Shown here in pieces: positions 52,001 to 63,172 of a stretch of 64,000 nt of DNA. A model generated the notes under the pieces. That model ran no database searches. It saw nothing but the letters and a program-made list of their open reading frames with translations, and was not told the origin of the DNA. Source of the stretch: Elysia crispata (taxonomy: Eukaryota > Mollusca > Gastropoda > Plakobranchidae); NCBI GenBank assembly GCA_033675545.1, contig JAWDGP010007415.1, positions 337,501-401,500 on the forward strand, read 5' to 3'. Both the position numbers and the translations under genes were made by a program. Position 1 is the first letter of the stretch; each line of letters starts with the position of its first letter.

Positions 52001-53148
52001 TGGTAACTACAAATAGTCAGTCAAGAATAAACAAAATTTAGAAACTTAGCAACATTTATTAAAACAAAGCAATGAATCAATACAGTAGTCAAGATCGTGT
52101 CAAAATCATGAATGCTTTTCATGAAGCAAACACAGTTGAGAAGAAGAATTTTAAAACAAGTCCATGCAGTTTTTGGCCAATGTATAAAGAGCAAGTGTTT
52201 GTCTGCATCTCTTTACATATAATGCAATGTGCATGTGCCTATTTTGTGGATAAAACTCCTCTAAAACTGTAAACGTGTGACATTTCCTTTAGAGACAACA
52301 TCAACTAAATGAATGTAATTCATCTCTGCTACATGATTGATTCTAACCATTTCCATACCCAGCCCTCATCATGGTGACAGTCAGTCCATTCCTGCTCTTC
52401 TTTAGACTAAGAGGATGAGGCAGCAGCCTCTGCTTTCAATTTACTTCAAAAGATCCATAAATATTGTTATTTTGTTGCTAGCCTATGTACGGTATGTATT
52501 GATATATTCTTAATTATTAGGCTATTACATGTACAACTTCTTTTAAAATTTACACGATCTTGTACAAAACAGCAACAATACCGATCATGTATTTAAAAAA
52601 AAAAACAAAATACAATTGTATGAATGCAATCGCTCTTAATACTGGTAATTAATTAAGGTTCTTCAGGCAACTTTTCTAATTTTCTAATTTTTTTTTTCAC
52701 GACATCAACACGATCATGAGTATAATACTATAAATATACTCTAGAAAGTTTCCAGTTAAGGTTGCTCCATTATGCTATAAATAATAATCATGTCCTACCC
52801 ACTGCCCCAAACTTTTTTTCCCCTTCTGCTCAAAACCTATCATAAATTAAAAAGGAGGTGAATTAACTTTTAATTTGAGGAAGAAAACCTTTCGCTCAAC
52901 TTAATGACCTGAGCAATTTACTTCAGTGACACCGAAAGACACACAATTAGGTCAAAGGTCGATTTAAAGAAAAAAGTTAATTATAAAAAAAAAAAAAGGA
53001 CATGACGAAATAATCTACATAATCATGTTTTCCTTATTATCTGTAATCTAAGTCTTTAAAGTCTTAAAATTGAAAATTATAAATTTACTTCCATTACTTC
53101 AGTGTGACTAGTATGAGACGAATATTTGTGAGAAATAGCCTTTCCTAC
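49024..53148. other. Non-coding stretch, probably intron of a minus-strand gene
   Basis: AT-rich with short frames only. A perfect 13-bp inverted repeat (51197-51209 and 51252-51264) lies inside a plus-strand open frame at 51195-51383. A minus-strand frame ending in three serines before TAG near 52427 lacks a credible 3' splice site and is not called. Confidence 0.4.
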
Positions 53149-53206
53149 CTTCTTGGTAGACCTTTAGTTGAAAGTAAAGTAGGTCACGGCTACAGTCGTA
53201 CGCCAT
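53149..53206 (-). CDS. Putative first coding exon of an unidentified minus-strand gene
   Basis: ATGGCG at 53206-53201 opens MAYDCSRDLLYFQLKVYQE, followed by G and a donor GTAGGA. The residues look like globular protein and the start context is good. Upstream (53230-53640) is less AT-rich, as expected near a promoter, and the SAM gene starts 3.1 kb away in the opposite direction. No family was recognised and the next exon was not identified. Confidence 0.4.
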
Positions 53207-56200
53207 TGCTGAAACTTGAATCGAGGTTAGTCACAAAAATGTATGGGAATGAACCTGTTGAAATTGGAGAGAATAGCTGTTAGACACAATATATATTTCA
53301 TGAATCGAAAGATGCTCAGTTGAAGGCAGATTCCTCCAACGGACAGGAAAACTGAGGATCCAACGTGTTGTACAGCCGACGACAGCACTGCTTTCGAATC
53401 CCTTCTCTATGCAGCCTCCTCTGTTCATTCCGACTTCGATTCGAGACATGAAGATGAAGACTAATAGTACATTTTTCTAAATCATGCCGCCTTCTTACAC
53501 CTAATGAATGGAACGTATTCGTTATCTTTGCTGAATTAGAACCTCGATTGATTTCCCACCCTTTGACTCGAGGTTGAACAACGAAAGACCATAGAGACCG
53601 ATAGTCTGTGCCCAAAAAGAAACTGCTAGCTGAACACTAGACCTAGGCCATCTGAAACCATATCAATCAGTAAAACCCGTTGTTCCCGTATCTTTCTAAT
53701 GTAGATTGCTCGAAATTATATTGACTAATCTACTCGTACCTATAGTCTTGAGTATACAGATCACAACTTATTGTAACCCCAATATCAATAACTAATTCTT
53801 CTCCCAACACTAATGGCTGAGGTCCTTACTCAAAGGCCTAGCTAATAATCAATGTCCCTACGTCAGACGGAGGAATGTGGGGTAAGCTTTCGGTAAGTAT
53901 CGATATTTTGTAGTCTACCGTTTTTTGATATATATTTGCTTTGTGACATCGACACAAGGCTAGTCTAGTCACACGAATAAAGAATATTTTCACTCCCACT
54001 TTGACTTTAGTTTAACCTTCCCAGCTTAGATTTGTATTGAGAAATATTCATTTCGCGTTAGCTCATTCATATCTGGTATTTTATAATGTTATTTTGATAG
54101 CATTGTCACCAGTATGAAATAGATAATACCTCGGGGAGGTGGAGAGACAAAAAAAAAGCCTTACTAAGAACCCGTTTTTTTTTTTTCGTTTTTTTTTTCT
54201 TTTTGCTTTGACTCTCTGGAATCTAAGGGTCGAATTCCGAACTATATAAACCACATAGTCATGATAATTTGCTGACAAGATAGCCTTGTTGTGTTACATT
54301 ATTTCTGTAAATCAAGATTCCCCTTCAAATCAACCAAAGCCTTTATTTCAACTCTCTGAATATAAAAAAGTGACATGTTTGCGTTTTAATCAGATGTGGA
54401 AAACGGAACTTGAATATAATTTTGCAGATACATGTATATTATGATAATCACTCGCAGCATTGTGGAAATGATAATCGCTTCCAATTTCAGATATGAAACG
54501 CACCATTTAGGCATTACTTAAATTACACAAACAATCTACTCTAAAGATTAAACATGTCTCTTTTAGAAGAAAAAAAAAAAAACAGATGAAAAAAGGTATA
54601 TCGTGTTATTAGGTTAATCATCTTGTGGTTATGCATGCATACTGTAATTTATGTACCTGTAAGACACTCAACTTTTGATGAAACGACATGAAGCATAGCG
54701 TTGTTTTATTGTCTCGTATTTTTTATGTGGAATAAGATGAATATCCATTAAGTAAATGCATGGGGAAAAAAAAGGAAAGAAAAAAAAAGGAAAATGGAGT
54801 ATAACAAACTTACGATTATTGTCAAAGCGTGTTCGATATAGTCCACAGTAAACTCGATTTACGGGGTTCACAAACTAGAAAACAAGGGCTTCTACCCACG
54901 TGACCGACAATGACCTGAAAAAATAATCCTCTTTCTGGTTGATTTTTCTATACTATTTCTCTAATCAAGGAAAGCGAAATCACAAGTTGGAGTTAAAAAA
55001 AAAAAAAGAAAAAGAAAAAAGGCGCACATGTAAAAATAGTATGAATAAAAAACGTAAATGGGGGAATCAAATAACTCGTTTACTTTGAGACAAGGAAAGA
55101 AACAACATAGCCATAGGACTTTTCGCCTTCTTCATTTTCGATGAAGTTTAAATGACGGCAGATAAACACTATTTTGTTCAGGAGAGATGTAAATCATTAC
55201 ATGTATTTGTTCAATATTGAAGTCCGCAGTTCGAATCCTGGCTTGGGCTCTCTGCTGATGGGGTCGGATCTCATCTAAACAGCCCTATGATGAGGCTTAA
55301 CGAGAGCCTAGTACTGTGATAGTTTTTGTTTTTTTGTTTTTTGTTGTTTTTTTTTAAATTACCGCCCATGCGCTCTCTCAAGTTTATTTAGCAGCTCATT
55401 CCAACCAGACAGTGTATAACATTAGTTCATTCAATCCAGTCGTGGATTTTGTCCCACTTAATGCAACTTGGCCAGCTATAACTCGGCCTACAGACTTCTG
55501 GAGAATTTTCAATGTCTCTCAATGTCAAGTTGTCCTAGCTCAAAAGTCTCTTTTCTATCGACGAAAAACATAAATCCATTACCACAGCAGCAATAATTTC
55601 GCTTACTGTAGTATTACCGTGAGTTTTCGTATTTGTGTGTGTTATTGACTATGTCAGGTTGAGGCGAGAGGGAGGGTGGGGTTATATTTAGGTAGATTGA
55701 TAAAGCAATGATAAGGGTATTGCAGTTTAGTAATCGCCCTCTTTCTTCTTTAGTATATCTTATGAATTCTTTAACTTCATCCATTCTCGTCATTATTGAG
55801 ACTAAACCGTTGCCTTCACTCTAGTTGTGAAGGTAAGCAGTTGCATTTTTATGCATATCACACCGGTTGCGGCTCTAAAATTAAAAAGGCTTTACACCTA
55901 GAAAGGGTGCAGGATCAGGAACTAACTTAACGAACATAAAAAGACAAGTAGGCCTATACGATATTGGTGTGGATCTAGGTTTATAATTTTCCCAGGATTT
56001 TTTTTTTTTAAATCATCATATTTTTTCAGAGAATGTATGTACAGTGTACTAATCCATCAAGAGAGAGGAGTCAGTGTGTTTTCCTTATTTGGTAAAGTAT
56101 TAATGAACAAAAAATGTATTCCCAATAGCCATACGATCTATTTTTTTTTAATTTAATTTCCCAATTAAAGGTCATAAAAGACGCTTTTTTTTTTACGAAT

Positions 56201-56326
56201 ACTCAAGAGTCTTAAATCAAGATTTACCTGTATCCTTGTATTATGCAGCTTTTGTTTTTTGTATCTTGTTCCGGGCATAATTTTACACTATAAGGCTTCA
56301 TTCACTGCTTGGTTACAGTAAACAAG
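53207..56326. other. Divergent intergenic region before the SAM-domain gene
   Basis: Holds a SINE fragment (about 55215-55340), T-rich and A-rich runs, and otherwise no supported feature. If the minus-strand exon at 53206 is real, this is the shared upstream region of two divergent genes. Confidence 0.4.
55215..55345 (+). repeat. tRNA-derived SINE fragment
   Basis: AGTTCGAATCC (55229-55239) is a close match to a pol III B box. It is followed by an unrelated body and a T-rich tail (55322-55357). The A box is missing, so the head is truncated. Confidence 0.45.
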
Positions 56327-56334
56327 ATGGCGTC
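56323..56334 (+). promoter_or_regulatory. TISU / YY1 motif over the start codon
   Basis: CAAGATGGCGTC matches the TISU consensus SAASATGGCGGC at 11 of 12 positions and also the YY1 core. In animals such motifs occur in TATA-less genes with very short 5' UTRs and set both transcription and translation start. This supports the ATG at 56327. Confidence 0.5.
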
Positions 56335-57231
56335 CGCACAAGCCACTATAGTCGAGGATTTAAAAGACGAAAGGGTGCCGTCTGCCTTGTATTGGACTCC
56401 TGAGCACGTAGCGGAATGGATAGAAGAGTTAGGTTTTCCACAGTACAAGGTGAACTTCGTGATTCTAAAATGAAGAAACTATCTAGATCTAGATCTATAG
56501 GTAAAATTGCAGATATCGGCCCACCTCACGTCGGGCTTCACAATTGAATGTTTCCCGACGAAATCGAAACTTGTAGTTTAATGGCATTTTAGAGCAACAC
56601 AAAAATGCTTACATCTTAAAAAGTATTTATTTGCGACGAATAAAACCATCATATTCGTGTACAGCATATCAATTTCATTAATAAAAATACAATTTTAAAG
56701 CTTAAGGTGAGTTTGGCCGATATCTGCAATAATACCGATCTATACTCTATTCTATTCAGGCCGAATAATGACGATTTTTAAAAAAATTATTATCGTATCT
56801 TGAACCAGATGATGCCATCGTAACTAAAGTGGTAGAGTGTCTGTCTGATAATACTTATGATTAAATCCGGTCCTGGATGGACAAAAGTAGGGTGTTATAC
56901 TATTAGCTATATATTTATATTCACATCTAGTTAGTCAACGTGACATTTTTTGTTGTTGTTGTTGTTGTTGTTGTTGTAAAGATTCAATCTACCTATTGCC
57001 ATTGAGTTGGGAACCAAGCAGTAGCAATGCCATGCATGCTATACATATTAATTGCATATCTAAAAGACCCTTTATTTGTTTTAGGGTTGTTTTTTTTTGT
57101 TGTTGTTGTTGTTTTTTATGGAGGGTGTAGGATTATAAGCAATAACAAAATCATAGATCTAATGAAATGTACTCATTTGAAAAGATGAGTTTAAAATTAT
57201 TGAACTTTCTCTCACATAGTCAATTTTTTTG

Positions 57232-57313
<82 letters not shown>

Positions 57314-60300
57314 ATTATTTTTTTTTTTTTTAAGATCAAAATCTAAAGACATAATTTCATTTATGAAAGCCTAAAGTGGAGAGAACTGACGTCTCTGTTT
57401 TTTCTTCTATACACTAGCACAAAATCCTATTTTATTTCCTGTTTCAATGCCAACTCCATGGGATCATTCTGGTCATGTTATTCATGAAACTTGATTCAAT
57501 GAAATTTTTACTTTAAAATGAACATGTGTGGTTGTGTTTAAATAAGCATGCTCTGTTTTGGAATATCTTTTGTTTAGCATGATAAAGCATTGTTTTAGAA
57601 TCAATTACAACACAAAATTCCTGCCTATTACTTGCTTTAATACAAATATTTTAGGGTGAATATTTTGGTCATTATTATCATTAAATCTTGGTTCAATGGA
57701 TTGCCTGCTTTCAAAGAATGTTCTTTCTTTTGATCAAACTTTTGTTGAGTCTGGTTAACGAGTTGTTCTAGCCAGAATTACATTAATTTGAATAAATTGA
57801 TATATGCAAACAAGAAGAAGCTGAAATAATTTATTATACACAAGTGATTAGATTCATTACCATCTCCAGGCATGCTTCCTAACTAATATGATCGATGGAC
57901 GGAAATTGTGCTGTATTCATGCCTCTGCTTTCCCCAGAATTGGCATTACAGATTTTGAGCACATAAAGGTATTGCGTAGCACTATTAGAAGTTTTAGGGA
58001 TCAATGAAAATCATTCTTATCACTATTGAGACTTAAATACACTCTATGCCTTTTTTCTATTTGTGATAAGTTGGCATATTTCAAAATTTTGCACAGGGCA
58101 TATATGATAGGTTATGTAATTACGAAATATTTAATCTATTTTTGATGCATTGCATCATATATTGTGTGACAACTATTTGGGCAATTGCAGAAGTAACATT
58201 TGACGTATAGATTTTTTTTGTCTGTTTTTTATCCCAAAGACTTTGAAATAATCGGTCTCAACTGTACATTTATTTTCTAGTATAAATTCTTCTTCTGCTA
58301 TATTTAACGGAGATTTAATTTTTTTTGTAAGTCCATGCCAATCTGTAATAGGAGTTTTCCAAAAAGTTGTCCTTTTGGCTTTAGTGGATTCATGAGAGCA
58401 TGGAATAAATTAAAATTTTTCTCAAGTTATACTTTGCATGAGTGAAACTTCATAAATTCATGCTCAGATTTTTCTTCTGGTGATCCATTCAAATGATTTA
58501 ACAGCATTTATTGCCACTTTGTCTCATTTATATGTAGATAATTTCTAAAAACATCAGGGACCTTATTTATCTGGAAGAGCCATATTGGAATAGGAGCATT
58601 GCAGAGCCACCTAAGAACAACCTAGGTAAGATGTGTTTATTTTACATGCCTATTACGAAAGTAGCAAAGGAACGATTTATTTTAAAATTCAGGTTTAGAT
58701 CACTCTTTGTTTGATTCCCTTCTATTTTATTGAAAAAATTGTGTTTATTTGGAGATTTAATGAGAAACTCAAGTTTTCACTACCTTTAAGAAAATTCCAG
58801 ATGTTTAATTGCAATGAGGTTAAAAAGATACCTTCCATTCAACTCTTTAATACCTCAATCAAACTGTAATTCTCATATATTTCTGTTTGATAGAAAGAAT
58901 CTAGCATTTCCAAAATTCAAGAAAGGGCCATTTTGTTTGTCAAAATGTTTCTGTAAAATAATATTACAGGAATAACAACAACTCTTGATCAATTCATAAA
59001 GTATTGTTATCGCAAGGGTTGTTGTTATTCCCTCAAAAAGAAATAAAGAAGAATTTATTGTGATGAATGGGAGATAAACATTGGCAATGACTAATCATTT
59101 TTACTATCATTATCGCAGCATTTGATTTCTCCTGTTTCTTGACTGCTTTTATTATCGCTACTATGCTTGTTGACATGGTTGTGATGATACATGTTATTGA
59201 AAGTACAGGACTACTGTCCTAAAACAATTGAGTAAGAATAAAAGCTAAGACTGCAGAGCAATGTAGATCTATAGAACTTAGAAGTCTAGCATTTGCCAAT
59301 AACAAAGACCAAGACCAGAGTGACATGGTTAGGAAAGAAAACAAGGTAGTCTAGAACTGGACTGGCTCTCAAAATCTAAAACTATGTCATTATTTAATAA
59401 GAGTGTGTATCTTATGTATGGAAGGGATGGGGAGGACTCATGGGTGATAATACATGTAAAAATCTGTGCTCTGCTTGTCTTGTTCATAGGCTTAGAAGCC
59501 CTCCTTCCCTCCCCACCTCACCGTTTTTTTCTCTCCTCTGAGGGGCTAGGTCACAGTAGTTGTGCAGGAGTGGTGGTGATCGGATCCAAATCTTTCATCA
59601 CCCGCTTGACGGCCCATCCTCATCCCAAGACAGTGTTAAAAAATTTCCCCACCCCTCCTCTCCCATATCTCTGCCCCCCCTCCTTCCTGTCAAAGACTGA
59701 ATTGGTATGTGAAAATCTTCGCTGTGATTGAGCTGCACTGGGTATAGATCTTGCGTGCCAAGCACAGCTTGCTGGACCACACGCTGTGTGATAACAGAGA
59801 ATGTAAAATTCTACGGTGATTCTGATACTAGGTTGTTTTTGTTTTTTTTTTTATCTTTGTACTAGGCCTAGACTACACTTTACTGGAGGGGACTGTGGGG
59901 AGAAACAGCACAAAAGCCTGCAAGACAAAATGCTCGAGATCTTTTTCCCCATGAAAAATTTTTGTGCTTTTCTTTCCTTTGAACCTTCCAATCTAGTTGT
60001 CATTATTACAGGGGGAAGCAACATCAATACTCGTTATTGCAGAAATAAATTGAATGACTTAAATAAAGGAGAAAACGAGGATTTTTGGATCAGTCATTAT
60101 AGCAGTGTTTGTCCCTATTCGAGGTGTTGCTCTGTATATGGGTTCCTCTGTAATCCTTTTCTCATGTTCCATTTCATGAGTGCTGTTTTCAACCATCATG
60201 GTGGTGTAAAGTATGAACACTTTTGGAGTTTGAAAGCAAGTCTATTTTATGTTTTTCAGGTATGTATCTGGAGCTGAAGTCCCACACAGGAAAAGTTATG

Positions 60301-60396
60301 GACACAACCACCTTCAAACAGATGTACTTGAACATCCCAGACCCTAAATGGCAGCCTCCATTGTCGAACCAATGTATGATTCTGCCAAGGGACTGA
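56327..60396 (+). CDS. SAMD15: SAM-domain protein, SAMD15-like, complete, 4 exons
   Basis: Exons: 56327-56449, 57870-57968, 58538-58625, 60260-60396. All junctions are GT-AG with matching phases, giving 148 residues. The SAM domain spans about residues 21-90: WTPEHVAEWIEELGFPQYK, then MIDGRKL and FPRIGITDFEHIK. A short tail with YLELKSHTGKVMDTTTFKQM follows and ends PRD. SAM domains mediate protein oligomerisation. The sequence GxYLExKSHTG after the domain is the feature that points to SAMD15, whose vertebrate forms carry a long N-terminal extension that is absent here. The function of SAMD15 is poorly known. The symbol is by similarity from memory, so a close SAM paralogue is possible. Confidence 0.85.
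56492..56744. mobile_element. 237-bp MITE with 22-bp inverted repeats and 8-bp target-site duplication (copy 2)
   Basis: The element (56500-56736) begins GGTAAAATTGCAGATATCGG and ends with its inverted partner reading GGTATTATTGCAGATATCGG on the other strand: 20 of 22 bases match. GATCTATA flanks it on both sides (56492-56499 and 56737-56744). An 8-bp duplication is seen in hAT, P, Merlin and some other superfamilies; the ends do not clearly match one. No coding capacity. It sits 50 bp inside SAMD15-like intron 1. A more decayed relative is at 2099-2318. Confidence 0.8.
56951..56979. repeat. (TTG)n microsatellite
   Basis: TGTTGTTGTTG run in intron 1 of the SAM gene; a second shorter run lies at 57099-57113. 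Confidence 0.85.
57236..57312. repeat. (ATT)n microsatellite
   Basis: About 75 bases of ATT repeats followed by a T-run, in intron 1 of the SAM gene. Same unit as 22945-23038. Confidence 0.95.
58969..59031. repeat. Stem-loop, 19-bp arms
   Basis: GGAATAACAACAACTCTTG (58969-58987) pairs with 59013-59031 with one mismatch and a 25-base loop. It lies in intron 3 of the SAM gene. It could be the remnant of a palindromic element or a structured RNA. Confidence 0.6.
59032..60259. other. Intron 3 of the SAM gene
   Basis: Contains plus-strand open frames at 59384-59731 and 59816-60277; the second runs into exon 4 in a different frame from the real one. Neither product has recognisable motifs. Confidence 0.4.
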
Positions 60397-60807
60397 CCTT
60401 TATGAAATTACTGTGTCAATATCAAATTTGTATCTACTGGCTTCAAGCACCAGGAGGACATTTTATTCTGTGCTTCTTTTGCCCCTGCATATCTTATTTG
60501 CACACATAAGAAAGCTTGATATGAATGCCTTTGAACATGACCAAAGTGTTGCTTTCATCTTTAACCATTTTCCTAGAGGAAACACCTGTATCTAATATGT
60601 GATCATCTCAAGAGTTTAAATTACCAATAATTTCTATTTTGACAGCATTTTTGTTACAAATGATATCTTTCTGTCACTAAGATAAGGAAAAAATTATCCA
60701 TAAATTTTTACTGAGTATGAAACATGAGTTTAAAACTCAAATATTTAGGCACCCTTGATGAGCTTATTTTACTTATAATTTACATACAATGAATTGAACA
60801 TGCTGTA

Positions 60808-60813
60808 AATAAA
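60808..60813 (+). terminator. Polyadenylation signal of the SAM gene
   Basis: AATAAA 412 bases after the stop codon at 60394-60396, the first good hexamer downstream. Confidence 0.4.
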
Positions 60814-61109
60814 TTTATGGAGCACAAGGCTGACTTTAAAAATACTCTCACAAAGCATGATTTTGAAGTGTTAAATACCACTTATCATATTAGTATAACT
60901 TTCAACACACCATTTGGTACTTAGTTCTACAATGTCACTCTCACAAAAACCAGTATGCAAAGCTTTGAAATCAAAATATGAAAAGTTCCCCTCAAACTTA
61001 TAATCAATTGCCTAGTCTTCAATCAATCAGGTACCCTGCTTTTTAGCATAGGCCATCATCCTTCCACACATCTCAATCCCTTTTTGCTTTTAGTGCTTCT
61101 GTCATTTGC

Positions 61110-61395
61110 CTACATTTAAGCACTTTGTTAATCCATCCAACATCTTTTCACACTGTTTTCCTACATTTTCCTTTGATCATTCTACTTGTCACAAGATGTC
61201 TCAGTTTCTCTCTTCTCCTAATAAAAAGATCCCCTGGTGTTTAGGTATTTTATATAAGAAGGATCTTGTTTCGTCAGCTTCTAACACTTTCTTTTGATTT
61301 CTTCACAGTCCATGAGATTCATAGCATTCTCAGTATGAATCACATTTCCGTTGCCTCCAGTTCTTCATTAATTGCATGTACTAATCACAAAATTT
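61110..61395 (-). mobile_element. Non-LTR retrotransposon relic, second copy
   Basis: Same family and orientation as 15300-15690: shared CCATCCAACA, CAGTCCATGAGATTC and TAGCATTCTC in the same order, with similar spacing. Broken frames only. Confidence 0.6.
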
Positions 61396-63132
61396 TTCTT
61401 ATATTGACCAGATGAGCAAGTATATTACTTTGTGCTAAAATAAATTCTAATGAATGAATGATGAACTACTTTTTTTATTGAGTGTATGAAACTGTTTGCT
61501 ATATAACAGTGATTAGTTATTATTCAGCTGAAAATATTTTGTTTTTCAAAAAGGCAATGCTTGCCATGAAAAAAACAAGTAAAAAAAAAGCCAAAATGCT
61601 GGAAAGAAATGACAAAATGTGTCAACAAAAAATATGAACTGAAAAAATAAAAAAGACAAAATATATGCAATGTAACCAAAACTTTTTGTGAACATAGAAA
61701 TAATGCAGTTTTAAAAAGAGCACTTGAGTCTGAAAAGGAGTGTTCGTCATCACAATTCATAAAAATATGATAAAAAAAAAGGCAGCCTTACTTGAACTTC
61801 TGATTACTGTACTAACTATGGAAAAATTAGCAAGAGAATATTAGTTGGAGATAATTATCAAAATTAGCTCAAGAAAATCAACTGTAATCTAACTCACACT
61901 CTTGCTACAAAGAAAAGTAACTGTTGTAGATAAACAAAGCCATAATAAGATCTCTAAAAATTCTTTAGCAGGCCGTAATTATTGACTTTTCATAATTCCG
62001 AGATAAGAGCAGGAAAAATTGAAATTTTTTTTAAGCTCTATTTTCACCAATAGCATTAGCAAAGGTATGAAAAAATAAACTAAAATGTGTATCAAATTGT
62101 CCACTGGTTTTAAGTTGCAGATTATGATCACTGCCTGTGTCCATCTTTTTATAAAAGGTCATTGAGCCGTATTTAAATAACCATCAGTATTGATTTAATG
62201 TGATTTTGCAATAAAGTTTGATAATTTTGCACTTTATATGAAGTTTGTAGCTTCACAAAAAATGGAGGTATAAATAAAATTAAACCATGAACTTCATTTT
62301 GTTGCAAGTCAGCTTCACCTATAAATCTCTCCTCTATAACTATATATTCTTTGCTCTGCTTGGAATTCTGCTGCAATTGTTGAATTTACATAATAGCAAA
62401 TAACGTCCCAGCTTTACTGATAATGAAGTTATGAAAAAGTAAACATTTTGTTATGACATTTACATTGGTTTGCCATCTACTCAGAGGTGTGGCTCTTGGG
62501 GCATCTGGTGAAATAATAATTAAATGTGATGTTTCAAAGCATCAGTAAATTAAGACATGAGCCTAAAACAAAATAGTCTGCGTAGGCTTATTTTCACATT
62601 TTATGATATCAGATGCTGAGTAGGCTTCCCTGTAACAGCCTTTCTTATTTCTTTAATAAATTTATGTAATAGATCTATTCAAGGAAGGGGTAAAAAATTC
62701 ACATGAAACTGTTACATGCTGATTATTATATAGTGCAATTAATGATGTAAGTATGTTACAATTTACTTCACATTCATTTTCAAGTCTTTATATCACTGTG
62801 TGTAAGGTGTGAAGTGGTATGGACCATGTTCCAGCATTTATTGCATCAGCATCTCATCATGAGGTTGTGCCTAGGTATAGTATAGCTGTTGTTTGAAACC
62901 CATGTCTCAGTGTGTGAATTTTGTACCTCTTCAAAGCTGAAGTCATCTACCCAGGTGTGCTTCATAATTGATCGTAAACAATTTTCTTTAGTTTGTAAAT
63001 ATGTTAGAAATAAACCATTTCATAACAAAAATATTCAACAAAGATGCAAATTTTCTGCTGATGTGTTTGTATACTTAATGCAGAGAAAGGAGGATGGGAT
63101 AAAGAGAGTTAGATAGATAGAAAGATAGATAG

Positions 63133-63172
<40 letters not shown>

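Noticed and set aside
52425-52470. Minus-strand frame ending in Ala/Ser run before a TAG
   Set aside because: Only about 12 codons and no credible 3' splice site.
55215-55345. tRNA gene
   Set aside because: Only a B-box-like sequence is present; no A box at the required distance and no cloverleaf.
59384-59731. 115-codon plus-strand frame in the SAM gene intron
   Set aside because: Pro/Ser-rich product from C/T-rich DNA, no motif, no splice agreement with neighbouring exons.
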